Part shown: piece by piece, positions 1-10,675 of the stretch
Position numbering within the stretch: the first letter of the stretch is position 1
Layout: each line of letters starts with the position of its first letter
Assembly: GCA_026008535.1 (NCBI GenBank)
Contig: BRKX01000009.1
Span: 47,551,001-47,615,000 of the forward strand
Length of the DNA stretch: 64,000 bases
Direction of reading: 5' to 3'
DNA from: Perilla frutescens
Taxonomy: Eukaryota; Streptophyta; Magnoliopsida; Lamiales; Lamiaceae
Translations under genes and position numbers: made by a program
The notes under the pieces: model-generated
The model's input: the letters and a program-made list of their open reading frames with translations, nothing else
The model's database searches: none
Told to the model about the DNA's origin: nothing

Positions 1-1
1 C

Positions 2-271
2 CATGATCAAGTGATTCGAAGGAAGAGATTTAGCCCAGGACAAAAAGTCCTATTGTACCACTCAAGGTTCAAGCTTATGGGAGGAGGACTGAGGACCAAG
101 TGGGTTGGTCCATTTGAAGTGTATGTAGAATGCCCGAATGGGGCAATTGAGCTGATAAACCACGATACTGGAGGGCGCTTCAAAGTGAATGGCCACCATG
201 TGAAAGCTTACCTGGGGCATTCTGATGAAGATGTCATAGTGATCTGGCTCGCGGAGCCCACTTACGCCTGA
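2..271 (+). CDS. Ty3/gypsy integrase, C-terminal end (partial)
   Basis: The frame is open from the left edge and ends at TGA 269-271. It shows the C-terminal module of plant gypsy integrases: a PGQKVLLY-like strand, a basic FKLMGGGLRTKW segment, WVGPFEV, and a FKVNGHHVKAY ending. The catalytic core lies outside the window. This module binds DNA non-specifically during integration. It lacks a chromodomain, as in the Athila/Tat group. No internal stop is seen in this short piece. The next gene starts 491 bp downstream. Confidence 0.85.
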   Translation, partial: HDQVIRRKRFSPGQKVLLYHSRFKLMGGGLRTKWVGPFEVYVECPNGAIELINHDTGGRFKVNGHHVKAYLGHSDEDVIVIWLAEPTYA

Positions 272-762
272 TCTGGGGTGATGTCGTGCCCACGACAATA
301 ACTGGGGCGCTACTGGGAGGCAACCCAGGTGTTTTCTTGTCTTAATTCATTTTTATTTATTTTTAATAAATTTTCCAGTTAATTAAACTAGTTTAGGGAG
401 CAATTTTACGCTTGTTTTGGATAAGCATGGTGTTTGCAGGTTTAGATAATGAGAGAGAAAGATGAAGATAAAATAAATCCCTTAGAAATAGGGATTCTGA
501 AGTGAGGCACGCTGGAGAGATAAAGTTTGTTCCGATTTTTCAGGGATAAGGCTTATCCATTAGCACGGGGCATACTGATCTGGGAGACTCCTAAGGAATT
601 GGAGAGTCACAAGTCAAATCATGAATAGTAATCTCTTTAATATAAAAGCCTTACCCTACAAAATCTCCACTATCACTTTCACTCCCTTTTGCAAAAATCA
701 GAACCTTCTTTCTCGATTTTCTTCTGCAACCCTAATTTCTGAAAACCTTCAAACATCCAACA
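272..762 (+). promoter_or_regulatory. Spacer with TATA box upstream of the Athila extra ORF
   Basis: No coding frame is seen. TATAAAAGC lies at 641-649 and is followed by a pyrimidine-rich leader reaching the ATG at 763, about 120 bp away, which suggests the downstream ORF has its own promoter. Around 470-570 the order of short words (an AATCCCT...AGGGATT hairpin, GAGGCACGC, TTCCGATTTTTCAG) loosely repeats that in the LTR at about 4360-4450. The promoter may therefore come from an old LTR copy; that part is inference. Confidence 0.5.
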
Positions 763-2694
763 ATGGCGAAGACAAGAGGCAAGAAGGTCGCCCCAAAGGC
801 TGGACCTAAGGCACGCCTGGACTTCGAGACCCCAGCTGTCTCTGAAGAGCCCTCTCCAACGAAGGTGGTGAAGAAACCTTCTGCGAAACCTAAGGGAAAG
901 GCTGCAGCTGAAGCAGCCGCTTTGAGCAAGCCACCCAAGGAGACCCCACCGGAACAGGAGCCTACGCCTGAAGTCGAGGTGACGGAAGAAAGCTCCGCTA
1001 CTCCAACTCAAACGGAGCAGCAAGATGCTGAGGCAACTGCTGAGGGCACGCAAGAAGAAGAGGCTACTAAAGAGCCTGAGCCAAAGCCAAAGAAAGGAGC
1101 TGAGAAGAAGAAAGCCAAGAAGCCTGTTAAGTCTCCGACTCCTGTACCTTCGGTGGAGATTGAGGACTTGGCAGACGAAGAAGAAGGAGAGGAAGTTGAA
1201 GGGAGAGAAGAAGCTGAAGATGAAGGAGACAGAGACACTGACTTGGACAAATACCTAACTGAAATCGAAGACATTGAGGTTGAGCCCCAACCAGAGAAGG
1301 TACCCTTGTTTGAAGAGGAGGAAGAGGCACCCGCTGACATCAAGAAGTGGGCACTGGAGAAAGCGAAGGGCAAAAGAAAGGTTGGAGAGCCCATTCCAGA
1401 GCCAACCGAGCCAGAAGTGTCCCAGCAAGGGGACACTGAAGAAGAGAAGGAGCAGGAGGAGCCCAGTGCGCCCTCCCAAATGCAAGCAGGCTCTGAAGAG
1501 CCCTCGGAGGACTCCTCACCCAAGCGAAGGGTGGGGAAATCTGTTGGAATGAAAGCCGGAGCCAAGCTGGCTAGAGAGGCCTCTTCACGGAAGAGGAAGA
1601 CTGAAGAGGGCACTTCAGCGCCTGTGCCTAAAAGAGGCAGAGGGGTGGGGAGCCCCACACCGAGTAAGCCCAGCAGTGGCCCGCCACCAGTCAGGGGCAT
1701 CATCAACTCTAAGGGAGTCCACCGTGAGACGCTTGCAGCTCTTGGTATAGAGCAGGAGGTACGTGATTTATTTTCTGCAATTGGTTGGGAATGCTTTTTA
1801 GATATGGAATGTGTTATTTTTCCGTCGTTGTTTTGTGATTTTGTCCAAAATTTGAAAATTAAAGCTGTGAACAAGCCTGCCACGTCCACTAGGGTTTTGT
1901 CTTTTAAAATGATGGGTAGAAGTTATTCTCTTTCTGCTGATGATTTGAATATGTTACTGGGCATCGTGACATACTTGGGCCTCTAGGAGGAGGAGTATGT
2001 CGATGCCGTGACTATAGTGCCCGACTCTGCAGAGGGAGTCGATGCAAAATGGGTCGATATTGGGGATGGATCCGTTTTTCAAAGCGGATCCACAAAGGGA
2101 TACTGTTTAAATAATGACGCTTTAAGATTCTGCCATAGGGTGTTGGCCTATAACTTTTTCGGCCGTAAGGATAGCTCAAATTCAATCACAAATCAGGAGC
2201 TATTCATTTTGTGGTGCATGGTGCACAAAATCAGAATTAATTTCGGTTCTGTGGCCATTGCACATTTTCGAGAAATCAAAACACACCCTAGGCATCGTAT
2301 CTCTTGTGCCCAGTTGATCACCCAACTTGCTGTTAGACATAGGCTCCTTGATTTACATGAAACTGATTTGACCCCCCTTCCCCGTGAATATTTTGATCTT
2401 AATTGCCTGAGAAGAATGCAAGATGTGGTTGACGATGAGGATGGGAAGCCTGTTTTTTTTGTGCCGGGGGCAGACCCCTCGAGCATGCTTTTAGCTATTG
2501 CAGGTACATCGAAGAAACCACCAGCAGGGAAGGCACCGCAGAGGGAGCACCCAGTCGCAGTGATCACAAGGAGACTTGAGTTGATAGAGAATGCCCAATT
2601 CCAGACCAATGAAAAACTGACCCGAATAGAAGCAGCCCTGAAGGCCTATTTCAAGCATGTTGGGTTCTCCTACCCAACGCCTGCAACCGATTGA
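763..2694 (+). pseudogene. Athila extra (post-integrase, envelope-position) ORF with one in-frame stop
   Basis: One frame runs 643 codons from ATG 763 to TGA 2692-2694, with a single TAG at 1984-1986 (codon 408). The first ~310 residues are very rich in K, E, P and A, starting with a basic AKTRGKKVAPKAG tail followed by acidic runs, and look disordered and nuclear. A folded region follows (about residues 320-580, with segments such as SFKMMGRSYSLSADDLNMLLG, which resembles the domain annotated on many plant transposon proteins), then a C-terminal helix-rich end. Position after integrase and before the polypurine tract matches the third ORF of Athila elements. No signal peptide or convincing membrane segment is visible, so an envelope role is unsupported. 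The single stop could be a recent mutation. Confidence 0.75.
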
Positions 2695-3896
2695 CCTGGT
2701 TCTTTCTGTCCTTTAGATTAGGTTTTATTTTTGTTTTTGTTTTTGTTTTTGTTTTTCTTTGTTGTCTTGTTGTTTGAGTCTGTGTCCACACTTTGCAAGT
2801 TACAAAGTATGTGGGTGGGTAGTTGAGTCAAAGCATGCTATTCTGTGAGTCTGTGTGGGCATTTCACGTGATGATCCAACTTTAATTGCTTTACAGAAAA
2901 ATCAGCATGCCCAGTTAAGATAGGGATGACGAACGAGTTTTAGCATGCCCTGTGAGACTTGAGCCTATATGCTGTATGCTTCAAATTTACAGTTTTCTTT
3001 CATTCATGAGTGTGAATAATTCTGTGCTTAAGATATTCTAGAATTTGCCTCTGTTCTGTGTTTAAACTCTTGGAATTATTGATGCATCTGTAAATGAGAT
3101 AGGCCATGTTTCGCTGAGCCACTGAAATAAATATCTCCCACCAATGACACGGCCCTTGCACCCCCCTTTTTGAGCCTATGAAATGCCCTGGCCGATTTTG
3201 TTCTGGGATGGTTTATACTTAGCTAGGGCATTATAAAACCTGAAAAGAAAGATGGGAAGGCAAAGTGTTTCTGGGAAGGCATGCATATATGAAGGGCCAG
3301 AGAAGATAGGGGGAAGAAGAAAAAAAAAGAAGAAAAAAAAAAGTGATTAGAAAAAGAAAAAAAGAGAAGAAAAATAAAAAGAAAAAAAAATAGTCTGAAT
3401 AAAATTCCCCCGAATTCTAAGTGTTTAGAATGCTCAAAATAAGGAGAGTTCAGTGCCTGAATAGGGCACAGGAGGGTAGAGAATAGAAAGGAGCTGGGGA
3501 GGGGTCTGTACAATCAATAAAAACCCCTCCCACTTAAAATGCCCAACTGTAGCCTAAAAAGCCCTATTGATACTAGTGCATCATGGTTTCTAGAGAATGA
3601 ACAGCAGAACTTTGGCAAACTTATGGGACGAATTTGCATAGAATTACAGCCGAAATGAGAGTATACACTGAGTGAAGAGAGTCTGTGAGGAACACCTAGC
3701 TAAAACTCATTTTTGACCTATTTTAGGTGTGCTGGAATTTGCAATTTTTGTTGGATTGTTTCTGATGTGCCCACACGGAGTAACAGTTTGCATGCTTGAG
3801 TCTTGAGTCTGTTCTTTTCTCCTTTATTTTTCTTTTGTTTATCTGGATGTGTTGCACCCCATGCTTGAGGACAATCATGCTTAAAGTGTGTGGGTG
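2695..3896 (+). other. Athila 3' non-coding region with polypurine tract
   Basis: This stretch has no convincing gene. It holds a (GTTTTT)n-like run at about 2724-2756, an A/G low-complexity run at 3311-3392 (which creates a false minus-strand ORF), and at about 3866-3896 the polypurine tract (GAGGACAATCATGCTTAAAG then GTGTGTGGGTG) that primes plus-strand DNA synthesis just before the LTR. Confidence 0.7.
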
Positions 3897-5487
3897 TGAT
3901 AAGTTCATTTATTTCGTGTTTTTAGGGGCATTTTATCATGTATAAATGTCCTTTTTAGTGTATTTTGAGTCGAAAAGAACCAGGTTGCGGTCAAAGGGCA
4001 TTTCAAGAGTCGAGTCTGGCGGAAGAGGCATTTTATGCCCAAATATTCACGATTATCTCGCACATATATTCATCAGAGGCACAGGGGACGTCCTCAGTAT
4101 CCATCCCACATTCGGTCGGTGAAGTGGGCATATCAGATGCGGATGGAGCTGACAGACGATGCTGTGCCCACAGTACTCGCACAGACTCGACCACAGGGCA
4201 GAATGGGCATTCCAGTGAAAGTCGGGATTCAGTTGAAGGATAGCTGGTGGAAAGATAGCTACATTATCCGCGGGAGAGTTCGAGCTAAGCTGGACTTCTG
4301 GAAGGTGCTGCAACAAAAGGATAAGCTCAGACGATGAGATAAAGCTAAATCTGAGGAGATTAGAGCAATCCCTAAAAAATAGGGATTTATTGAAGATGAA
4401 GCTTATCCAGTCAAAGTCAGCGAGGGCACGCCATTCCGGATTTTCAGCAGAAGACCCCCGTCTGTGGGGGAGACACTACTCAGAAATGTAACTATTTAAA
4501 CAAGTTTAATTTCTGGAAAAGGGAGTTTTTAGACACTCTGAAACACTTTACATTTCTGCAATTTATTTTCCGTACGCTGCTTAGGCAGCCAAACAATCCG
4601 AAAGGTCTTAAACCTTCGGGACTTAGGTTATGTTCGTATTTCTCAACGTTGGAGTTGAGTTTTTCCTTAATTAAATCCGTAAGTTCTTATTTATTTTTAT
4701 GTCTTTAAATTCTGCAAGTTTAATCATGTCTATCCTTCTTGGCTAGATCTTTAATTCTGGCGTTTGAATGATGAAATTGGATTAAGCATAAATCTGGACT
4801 CGTGAGGCCGAAATGGGCATAGTAATGCATGATTAGTTTCCGTTAATTCTTGTGCCTTATTCCACGTGAGTGTGTGTCTGAAGTGCCCAATGTGGCTGAT
4901 CACTCGTTAGGTAAAGAGGGCACACCAATATTAATTGAATTGGCGAATCGTGACTGTATGTCGGTTCATATAGTAATAAGGGAATTAATGGGGTGTTATT
5001 GGCACAAGAGGAATCAGTTGAACACAACAGATCTGGGTCCGTCTAGGGCACACTGCTGCTTGCTTGCTTACATCTCTTAGAGGAATCGGGAGGTGGGTAA
5101 CTGGTTAGGGGTTTAATCGAAGAGGAATCACTTTTAAACCTAAAATGAAAGGATGGATGAGGAGACGCATGAGAGGAATTCGGTCACCATAACTAGATGA
5201 CCTATCATGTATGAAAATCGGTGTGCCCATGATCGAGTTGTTTTATGTTTAACCAAATTCTAATTCAAATGCCAGAATCTTTTGTTATTTGATAGTTTTC
5301 TTTAGTTTCTTTTGCAGATTTAATTTTAGTATAGTGACAATACCAAAACTCCCTTTGTGATTGGTTACTTGAAGATAGAATTGCAACAGCTCTCTGTGGG
5401 ATCAACTCGTACTCATTGGCTAGCTACGCTCGCTGTGGGCACAGGAGTTTATAAATATATTTTTGAGCGCGAAACGACAGCGCGTCA
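3897..5487 (+). repeat. Athila 3' LTR
   Basis: The LTR starts TGATAAGTTCATTTATTT right after the polypurine tract and ends GAAACGACAGCGCGTCA. The block CTCTGTGGGATCAACTCGTACT at about 5392 and the GCTAGCTAC...GTGGGCACAGG run near 5420 are typical of Athila LTR 3' ends. Length is 1591 bp. The 5' LTR is outside the window, so the start and end rest on motifs and on the homologous start at 47076. Confidence 0.75.
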
Positions 5488-6640
5488 GTACAGTAGCTAG
5501 AAGTTTTTTTCGGATTTTCCTTTTTTCTTATTTGATCTTCTGATTTGGGATATCTTGATGTTTGCTTGTTTTGTAAAAACTTGTGTTTGATACCTATAAT
5601 TTCATTAAATTTATGATAATGAGATGTATGAATGTGTGTGCAAAAAAAATAGTTGCATCTGTCTGTTCTCGGCAGCACAATCATGGAGGTGTACATTTAA
5701 TATAATTTCATCATAGTTCATTGACATTTTCTGCTTTGAACATCATCAATATTGACAATGGAATAAGTAAACCTTGTTTGTGATTTGGGTAACTTGGAAA
5801 ATTGCATTTTTTGTAATTTAAAGATATTTCTATAAACTGATATCTTTGACCTTCTCTACTCTTAACATTGCAGTGCTCTTTTTTTCTTTCTTTAATGAGT
5901 GAAATAAAAGCAAGTAAGCTCTTAGGTATTTTCCACCTATATATACACACACACACACACCGACTTATACACAATCTTGTGTATTTACACTTCCAGTTCT
6001 CTCTCTCTCTCTAGAAGTACTACTAAAACTACTACTTTATCTTTCCTCTTTGGATTTGGCAGATTTATTCCTTCAACACAGTAACAGTAACGAGTACAGT
6101 TAGTCAGTCATTGATATATACCTTTGGGAGCTGCTTTCTCTCTCTCTACTCCACTGCAATATTATTTCTGGAATCCAATCTCCAAAATGATATAGTTAAT
6201 TAGCTACCAATTTATCTTCACTTACAGTTAAATTGTTGCAGACAATATTCAAGAACACAACTTATACAGAAGGCTTCAAAGCTGGTATTCATCAACAGCC
6301 GAAGAGAATGTAAACCTATCCACATCATTGAAAAAGCATAGAAACCAATTATCAGAGGAAAAGCTAACTCGTGAACTATGAGCTTAATTGTTTGGCTGCA
6401 TTTTTTTCATATGCAATACGACTGTAATGATGTAGTTATTTAATCATACGTAGGAAATTATAAGTTTTCTATTAAATTCTTATCCCTTCTATGATACCCT
6501 AGTACTGCTCATCTTAAACACCAGAACCATGCTAAACATCATTTGTCTGCTGTCTGTTTGCTGCATGCTTTAGAAACAGATAAACTTCAATCAAGCTCTT
6601 CTACTTCAAAAGCTACCACTACAAATACAGTAACGATATG
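5488..6640. other. Flank without a recognised gene; promoter-like microsatellites
   Basis: The stretch is AT-rich. A TATATATA(CA)n run (about 5938-5960) and CT runs (about 5999-6012, 6138-6148) look like a plant promoter and leader on the plus strand. An exon-like open segment lies at about 6239-6377, after TTGTTGCAG, but I recognise no protein in it. Nothing else is supported. Confidence 0.3.
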
Positions 6641-7085
6641 TAATCTTTAGGTAATAGGGGTGTGGAGCAAATCTTGATACTCATTGCAAGGTTCTTCAAC
6701 TCCATGCCAAGTTGTTCACTTATCTTGTTTGATAAAATAGTTTCAAGTTGCTCCCGATATTTCTCTACATTCTTTTCCTCTTTAACCTATACAGAAAAAA
6801 TGATCAGATCTCACAGACAAGCTCCTGATTTTTCCTATACAGGAAAAATTATCAGATATAGTCATTTTGTTGAATTTCCCTATAAGATTCTCTATATAAG
6901 CTGGCTACGAACTAACTATTACCTCCAGATCAACATAGGCAGGGGTTTTTCCAATTGAATTTAGAAACTTGTCAAGAGCAAGAGCATTAAGAGCTGTTGA
7001 GCAAATAAATTGTGTTACAGGCAAACACTTAAGACCAAGTTTCTTAAGTATAAAATTGAATGACAAACAACTATATATATATATA
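6635..7085 (-). pseudogene. Two exon-like segments of an unrecognised gene
   Basis: On the minus strand an open segment (about 7080 to 6926) encodes a helix-rich stretch ending GKTPAYVDLE directly before a GTAATAG donor-like site. After a ~135-bp AT-rich gap, CTGTATAG precedes a second open segment (6788 to about 6636) starting VKEEKNVEKYREQLE and ending at a stop. The reading phase is kept across the candidate intron, and composition is more gene-like than in the surroundings. I do not recognise the family. It could be the 3' end of a host gene, a captured gene fragment or an element gene; there is no upstream exon I can trust. Confidence 0.35.
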
Positions 7086-7260
7086 TAACACTTTTAGTAT
7101 GATGAAATACCAAATCCAATAAAAGAAAAGATAACAAACAAATTTATTCAATGTAAACTAAATTTATCCCAACATAAACATGAGTGCATTTAACTAAAAA
7201 AAAACTCTAGAACATATAATTCTAGTTTTAATTGATTGAAAACAATAAATAAATAAAAGT

Positions 7261-8239
7261 TCAAGCTTCTTCATTCAAAATAGCTTTGACCAATTGCTCT
7301 TTGCCTTCTTCAGTCATACTAAAAAACACATCAATCAACTCATCACGACTGGCGATGTAGCAAACAGCTTTGATAATCTCTCCTATAGTAAGATCATGCA
7401 TCTTCCTTATCTCTGAATCAATTTGTCGTCTCTTTTCAGAAATTTCAGCATCAACTCCTATAGCTTTGCTAAAAACATGACTAGCATTGGCAATTTCAGT
7501 GCCAATAATTGTAGCCGCTTCTTTCATATCAGCCACCATTGTCGAGCAACCAGCTGCTCTCTTTTTCTTCTTCTGAATATTAGTCCTTTCATTTACTGGA
7601 GATTGCAGAGGAGAAAAGGATGAATCAAAATCATCCAGATCATTAGCATTTTTTTCTTTTTGGATCTCTTCCATCATATCACCAGGACCTTCAGCATAAA
7701 TTCCTGTTGCTCTATCTCTCCCAAAAATAACAAGTAAGTCATCATAAAAAGGAAATGGCTTGTTTTTCCAAGGCACATAAGCAGGCCGACTCTGCAAACA
7801 AAATATAATATTTATATATACATAAAGTGATATAAAATAAAAGTTATAAACCAATTACACAAACTAAAAATCAAACCTTCAAATATACATCCCAGACAGG
7901 CTTTTCCGCAGTAACACATTTTGTGATTGGATCCATTCCAAAACCACTTGTATTAGGCCCATTCAGCATATCATAAACAATATGAAAATCTCTTTTCAAT
8001 GTTTTAATTCTAGACTCGATGTGTGGTTTAGCCTTCAAACCAGAGTCAGGCAAAGTAACTTGCAATTTCTCCTCTACATAATTCAAGTAGCCAGGTTTGA
8101 ACCCATTATCAGCTTTAAATTTTCCAAGACTCACCATATCAAGAAGCGCCTCAACGAGCTTAGCATCTTCTTCGTAATTCCACTTTCTCTTGTTCTTACC
8201 AGGACCTCTTGTCTCTTGAGTAGTGTCATGAGTATCCAT
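7261..8239 (-). CDS. Myb/SANT-like DNA-binding protein, two exons
   Basis: Exon 1 runs 8239-7877 (ATG at 8239) and exon 2 runs 7791-7261. The 85-bp intron has GTTTGA and TTTGCAG ends, and the join keeps frame (YLK to SRPAY). The protein is about 297 residues. Residues ~12-110 form the Myb/SANT-like domain of the At2g29880-like family: a basic RGPGKNKRKWNYEED start, tryptophans at spaced positions, and a SRIKTLKRDF helix. A conserved FPFYDDL...FGRDRATG segment follows, then an acidic linker with a KKKKR nuclear signal and a helical C-terminus. It is a likely nuclear DNA-binding protein. Relatives occur both as host genes and as the companion gene of PIF/Harbinger transposons; the Harbinger-like terminus near 9580 favours the second. 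No transposase gene is visible here. Confidence 0.75.
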
Positions 8240-8800
8240 TCTTTACCATAATATATCAAAAATAAAAGAAAATAACACTATAAGAAACATGATGAAAACT
8301 ATACATACCAAATAAGGTTATTTGTGGTAAAATCAATCAACAAAAATAAAAGATGCTTATATTTTTAGACTTTTAGCTCTGAATGCTGATAAAAATCATA
8401 TTGTATGTATGATACATACACCATTTTCAACAATACAAGATATACAGTGGAACACTTGAATAAGTAAAATAAGATAAATTGGTTTCAACATTATAATCAC
8501 TCAAAAAAATTTATCCCATTGTCTCAAAGAATACAACAAATACTAGCAGTTGCCATAATTCACTTCTACAAATTACATGAATATTGCAACACGAAAACCA
8601 ATTATTATATATCAGAGAAAGCTACAAAGGGAAAATTCAACACTATATATCACTAACAAAAAAAAATTGTAACCACACTTTCGGATCAACAGTTCACTTA
8701 GCTCGAGCACATATGAAACATTCTCACCTGAGAGGGAAAATGCCTCCGTTTGTAGCGGTAAACTGAGGCCAAATGATTGTGCTCTTTCAAACATAAGTAC
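8240..8800 (-). promoter_or_regulatory. Upstream region of the Myb/SANT-like gene
   Basis: The region is AT-rich. No clear TATA box could be fixed on the minus strand. The small ORFs here have no recognisable content. Confidence 0.25.
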
Positions 8801-8806
8801 CGCTTT

Positions 8807-9095
8807 ATATAGACTTTAGAAGAACAGATTTTACGCATAATATGGTGACAGACTTCAGAAGAATATATTTTTCTGTGAAGTTTAATTGACTTCAGAGAAA
8901 CAGATTTTACTGACATCTCGCCGATTCCTCTTAACCAAGTCGTGGAGATCATTTAACAAACTTTCCTAGAAGATTTAATTGACTTCAGAAGAATAGAAAA
9001 ATATATTTTCCCGCAAGATTTAATTGACCTCAGAAGAACAAAAAAATATATTTTCCCGCAAGATCTAATTGACTTCTGAAGAAATTTTTGCGGGC
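8807..9095. repeat. Degenerate tandem repeat, unit about 45-50 bp
   Basis: The words TTTAATTGACTTCAGAAGAA and ATATATTTTCCCGCAAGAT recur several times between 8807 and 9095, with the last three units best preserved. They explain the repetitive false protein on the minus strand. The position between the Myb/SANT gene and a transposon-like end fits a subterminal repeat array. Confidence 0.6.
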
Positions 9096-9359
9096 GATTA
9101 GGTTTTTTTTTGAAGTTTAATCCGCGATTCTTATTAGGTTTATTCTGCAAAGTTTAATTTGTGAAAATAGAAAGTAAATGAGGGTTGTTGTTATTATTAT
9201 TATTATTATTTCACATTTTAATATTATATCTTTTTTTTCAACTATCAACGTTTGTCAAAATTTTGGCAACTTTTTTTTTAATTCTTATGTAATGAATTTT
9301 TCCGTGACTTTTTTATTTATCCGGATTTTCTAATAAATATTTTTAGTTCTTTTTTTACT
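9096..9359. repeat. AT-rich spacer with trinucleotide microsatellite
   Basis: A (TTA)n/(ATT)n run lies at about 9189-9211, and the surroundings are T-rich. No gene is seen. Confidence 0.5.
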
Positions 9360-9369
9360 TGGACTCCAC

Positions 9370-9582
9370 ATGGGTATAATGGTAATTTCAAAAAAAATAT
9401 TATTCCATTCCTTGTGCATACCAACCATGTGAATGAAATCAATAAGGAATGCACATTTCATTCCTTGTTCACACCAGCCAAATGAATTCAATAGTCATTC
9501 CTTTCCATTCCCATCATCATTCCATTACTAAGTTCATTCCATTCCCACTTGATTCCATTCCGGCATACCAGTCATCCCCTAA
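9370..9582. mobile_element. PIF/Harbinger-like terminal region (right end)
   Basis: The sequence is dense in CATTCC words and ends with GATTCCATTCCGGCATACCA followed by GTCATCCCCTAA. Read on the other strand this is TTAGGGGATGAC then GGTATGCCGGAATGGAATC, the style of Harbinger/Tourist termini that begin at a TTA/TAA target. The left partner was not found in this window. Together with the Myb/SANT-like gene it may be a deleted Harbinger element, but the link is inference. Confidence 0.5.
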
Positions 9583-10415
9583 ACATTAATTGGAATGAAA
9601 AAAATCATAACTTGAACTAAATAAACTTGTATAAGATAAGTAGCAGACCCATTACTTTCTAAGAATGCATGTGATACTTTTTAAATTTTGAGCGATAATT
9701 TTTAATATTATGGTTGATACTGTTTTTGACGTTTTCTTCGCACTTTGACCCGAGTCAATGCGTGTTGACCTGCGTAGGCCCAACTCGTCTGATGGATGTA
9801 TGAGCTTGTATTGGACCTTGGGTGACGCACATGAGAATTTGCCTAAATCATAACATTTTACTAATGAGAACGTCATTTCAACTAGATCAACCGATGGAGG
9901 CATTAACTAATGCATAAGACATCTCATCGGGCGCCATGTAGTGATTTCCTATTATATCTATATGTTACACTTCGTTTTACACTTTTAAATTGTGTGTTTT
10001 TTTATATATTTTTTCTTCAATTATATTTTTTTGTGATTTATTTTAAATTTTTAGGGTTCAACCCATCCAATTAGAGTTTACAATTATTTTTTAATATTTA
10101 TTTTTCTATTTTCAATTAATAATTTATTATAATGGTTTATTAATTCAAAATTAAATTTTATAACTTTTTAATTCATTTTTTTCTTGACAAATGTTGACTA
10201 TGATTATTTATGTTAGAATTAGTTTTTCTTTTATAATAAATATTATTAAAATCATAAACTTTATAGTGAAACACGCGGTGAAACACATAGAAATGTAACA
10301 GAAAATATGAACCCGTGATTGGCCATTGTTGTTGATCATGAGATCTAATAATGTATTTTGTTTCTTGCAAAACGCCACCCCCATAATCTTTGCTCTCTAT
10401 TTTTGCTATATATCC
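9583..10415. other. AT-rich intergenic DNA, nothing recognised
   Basis: The frames are short and random-looking. A moderately GC-rich patch at about 9735-9850 has no recognisable protein. Confidence 0.3.
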
Positions 10416-10417
10416 AC

Positions 10418-10675
10418 GATAGGAGTGGATCGGTACGACATACCGAAAATGTCACTTCGTATACTGTACCGAAAAGTTTGATATCGAAAAAATTCATACC
10501 GTTATTGTACGGAAACTTTCAGTATACTGTATTATGGCATATTGAAATTTCAGTATATCACATAACGAATATTGATACCAAACCAATATTTCGGTATACT
10601 GTATAATACCGACATACCGATATACCGATCGTACCAAAAATTCACAGTATGCCAAAAATACCGAAAAATCATTCC
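10418..10675. repeat. GGTATACCG-rich MITE-like repeat
   Basis: The segment starts with AGGAGTGGATCGGTACGACA and carries many copies and near-copies of CGGTAT, ATACCG and TATACTGTA in both orientations. Plant hAT-type MITEs of this kind are common. The far terminus is not clear. Confidence 0.5.

Larger units (their letters stand above)
1..5487 (+). mobile_element. Athila-type Ty3/gypsy retrotransposon, 3' portion
   Basis: Only the 3' part of this element is in the window. In order it has the integrase C-terminus (2-271), a promoter-like gap with a TATA box, a 642-residue extra ORF (763-2694), a non-coding tail, a polypurine tract and a 3' LTR (3897-5487). The purine-rich block ending in GTGTGTGGGTG, followed directly by TGATAAGTTCA, is the usual polypurine tract/LTR junction of Athila-class elements. 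The LTR ends in GCGCGTCA, and the first bases outside it are GTACA, the expected 5-bp target duplication; the partner lies beyond the left edge. A diverged fragment of the same LTR type sits at 47076-47554. Assignment to the Athila/Tat group rests on the integrase end, the polypurine tract and the LTR style. Confidence 0.85.

Noticed and set aside
763..830. Basic AKTRGKKVAPKAG start of the Athila ORF as a second histone H3 mimic
   Set aside because: Only general Lys/Ala/Pro richness; no gap-free match to the H3 tail like that at 24613.
1008..1889. Long minus-strand ORF (293 codons) opposite the Athila extra ORF
   Set aside because: Ser/Leu-rich mirror of a Lys/Glu-rich coding strand; no motif, and the plus-strand frame has family context.
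763..2694. True viral envelope gene
   Set aside because: No signal peptide, no membrane anchor and no glycoprotein pattern; only the position after pol fits.
3223..3513. Minus-strand ORF with Phe/Leu runs that looks like membrane helices
   Set aside because: It is produced by an A/G low-complexity run (3311-3392).
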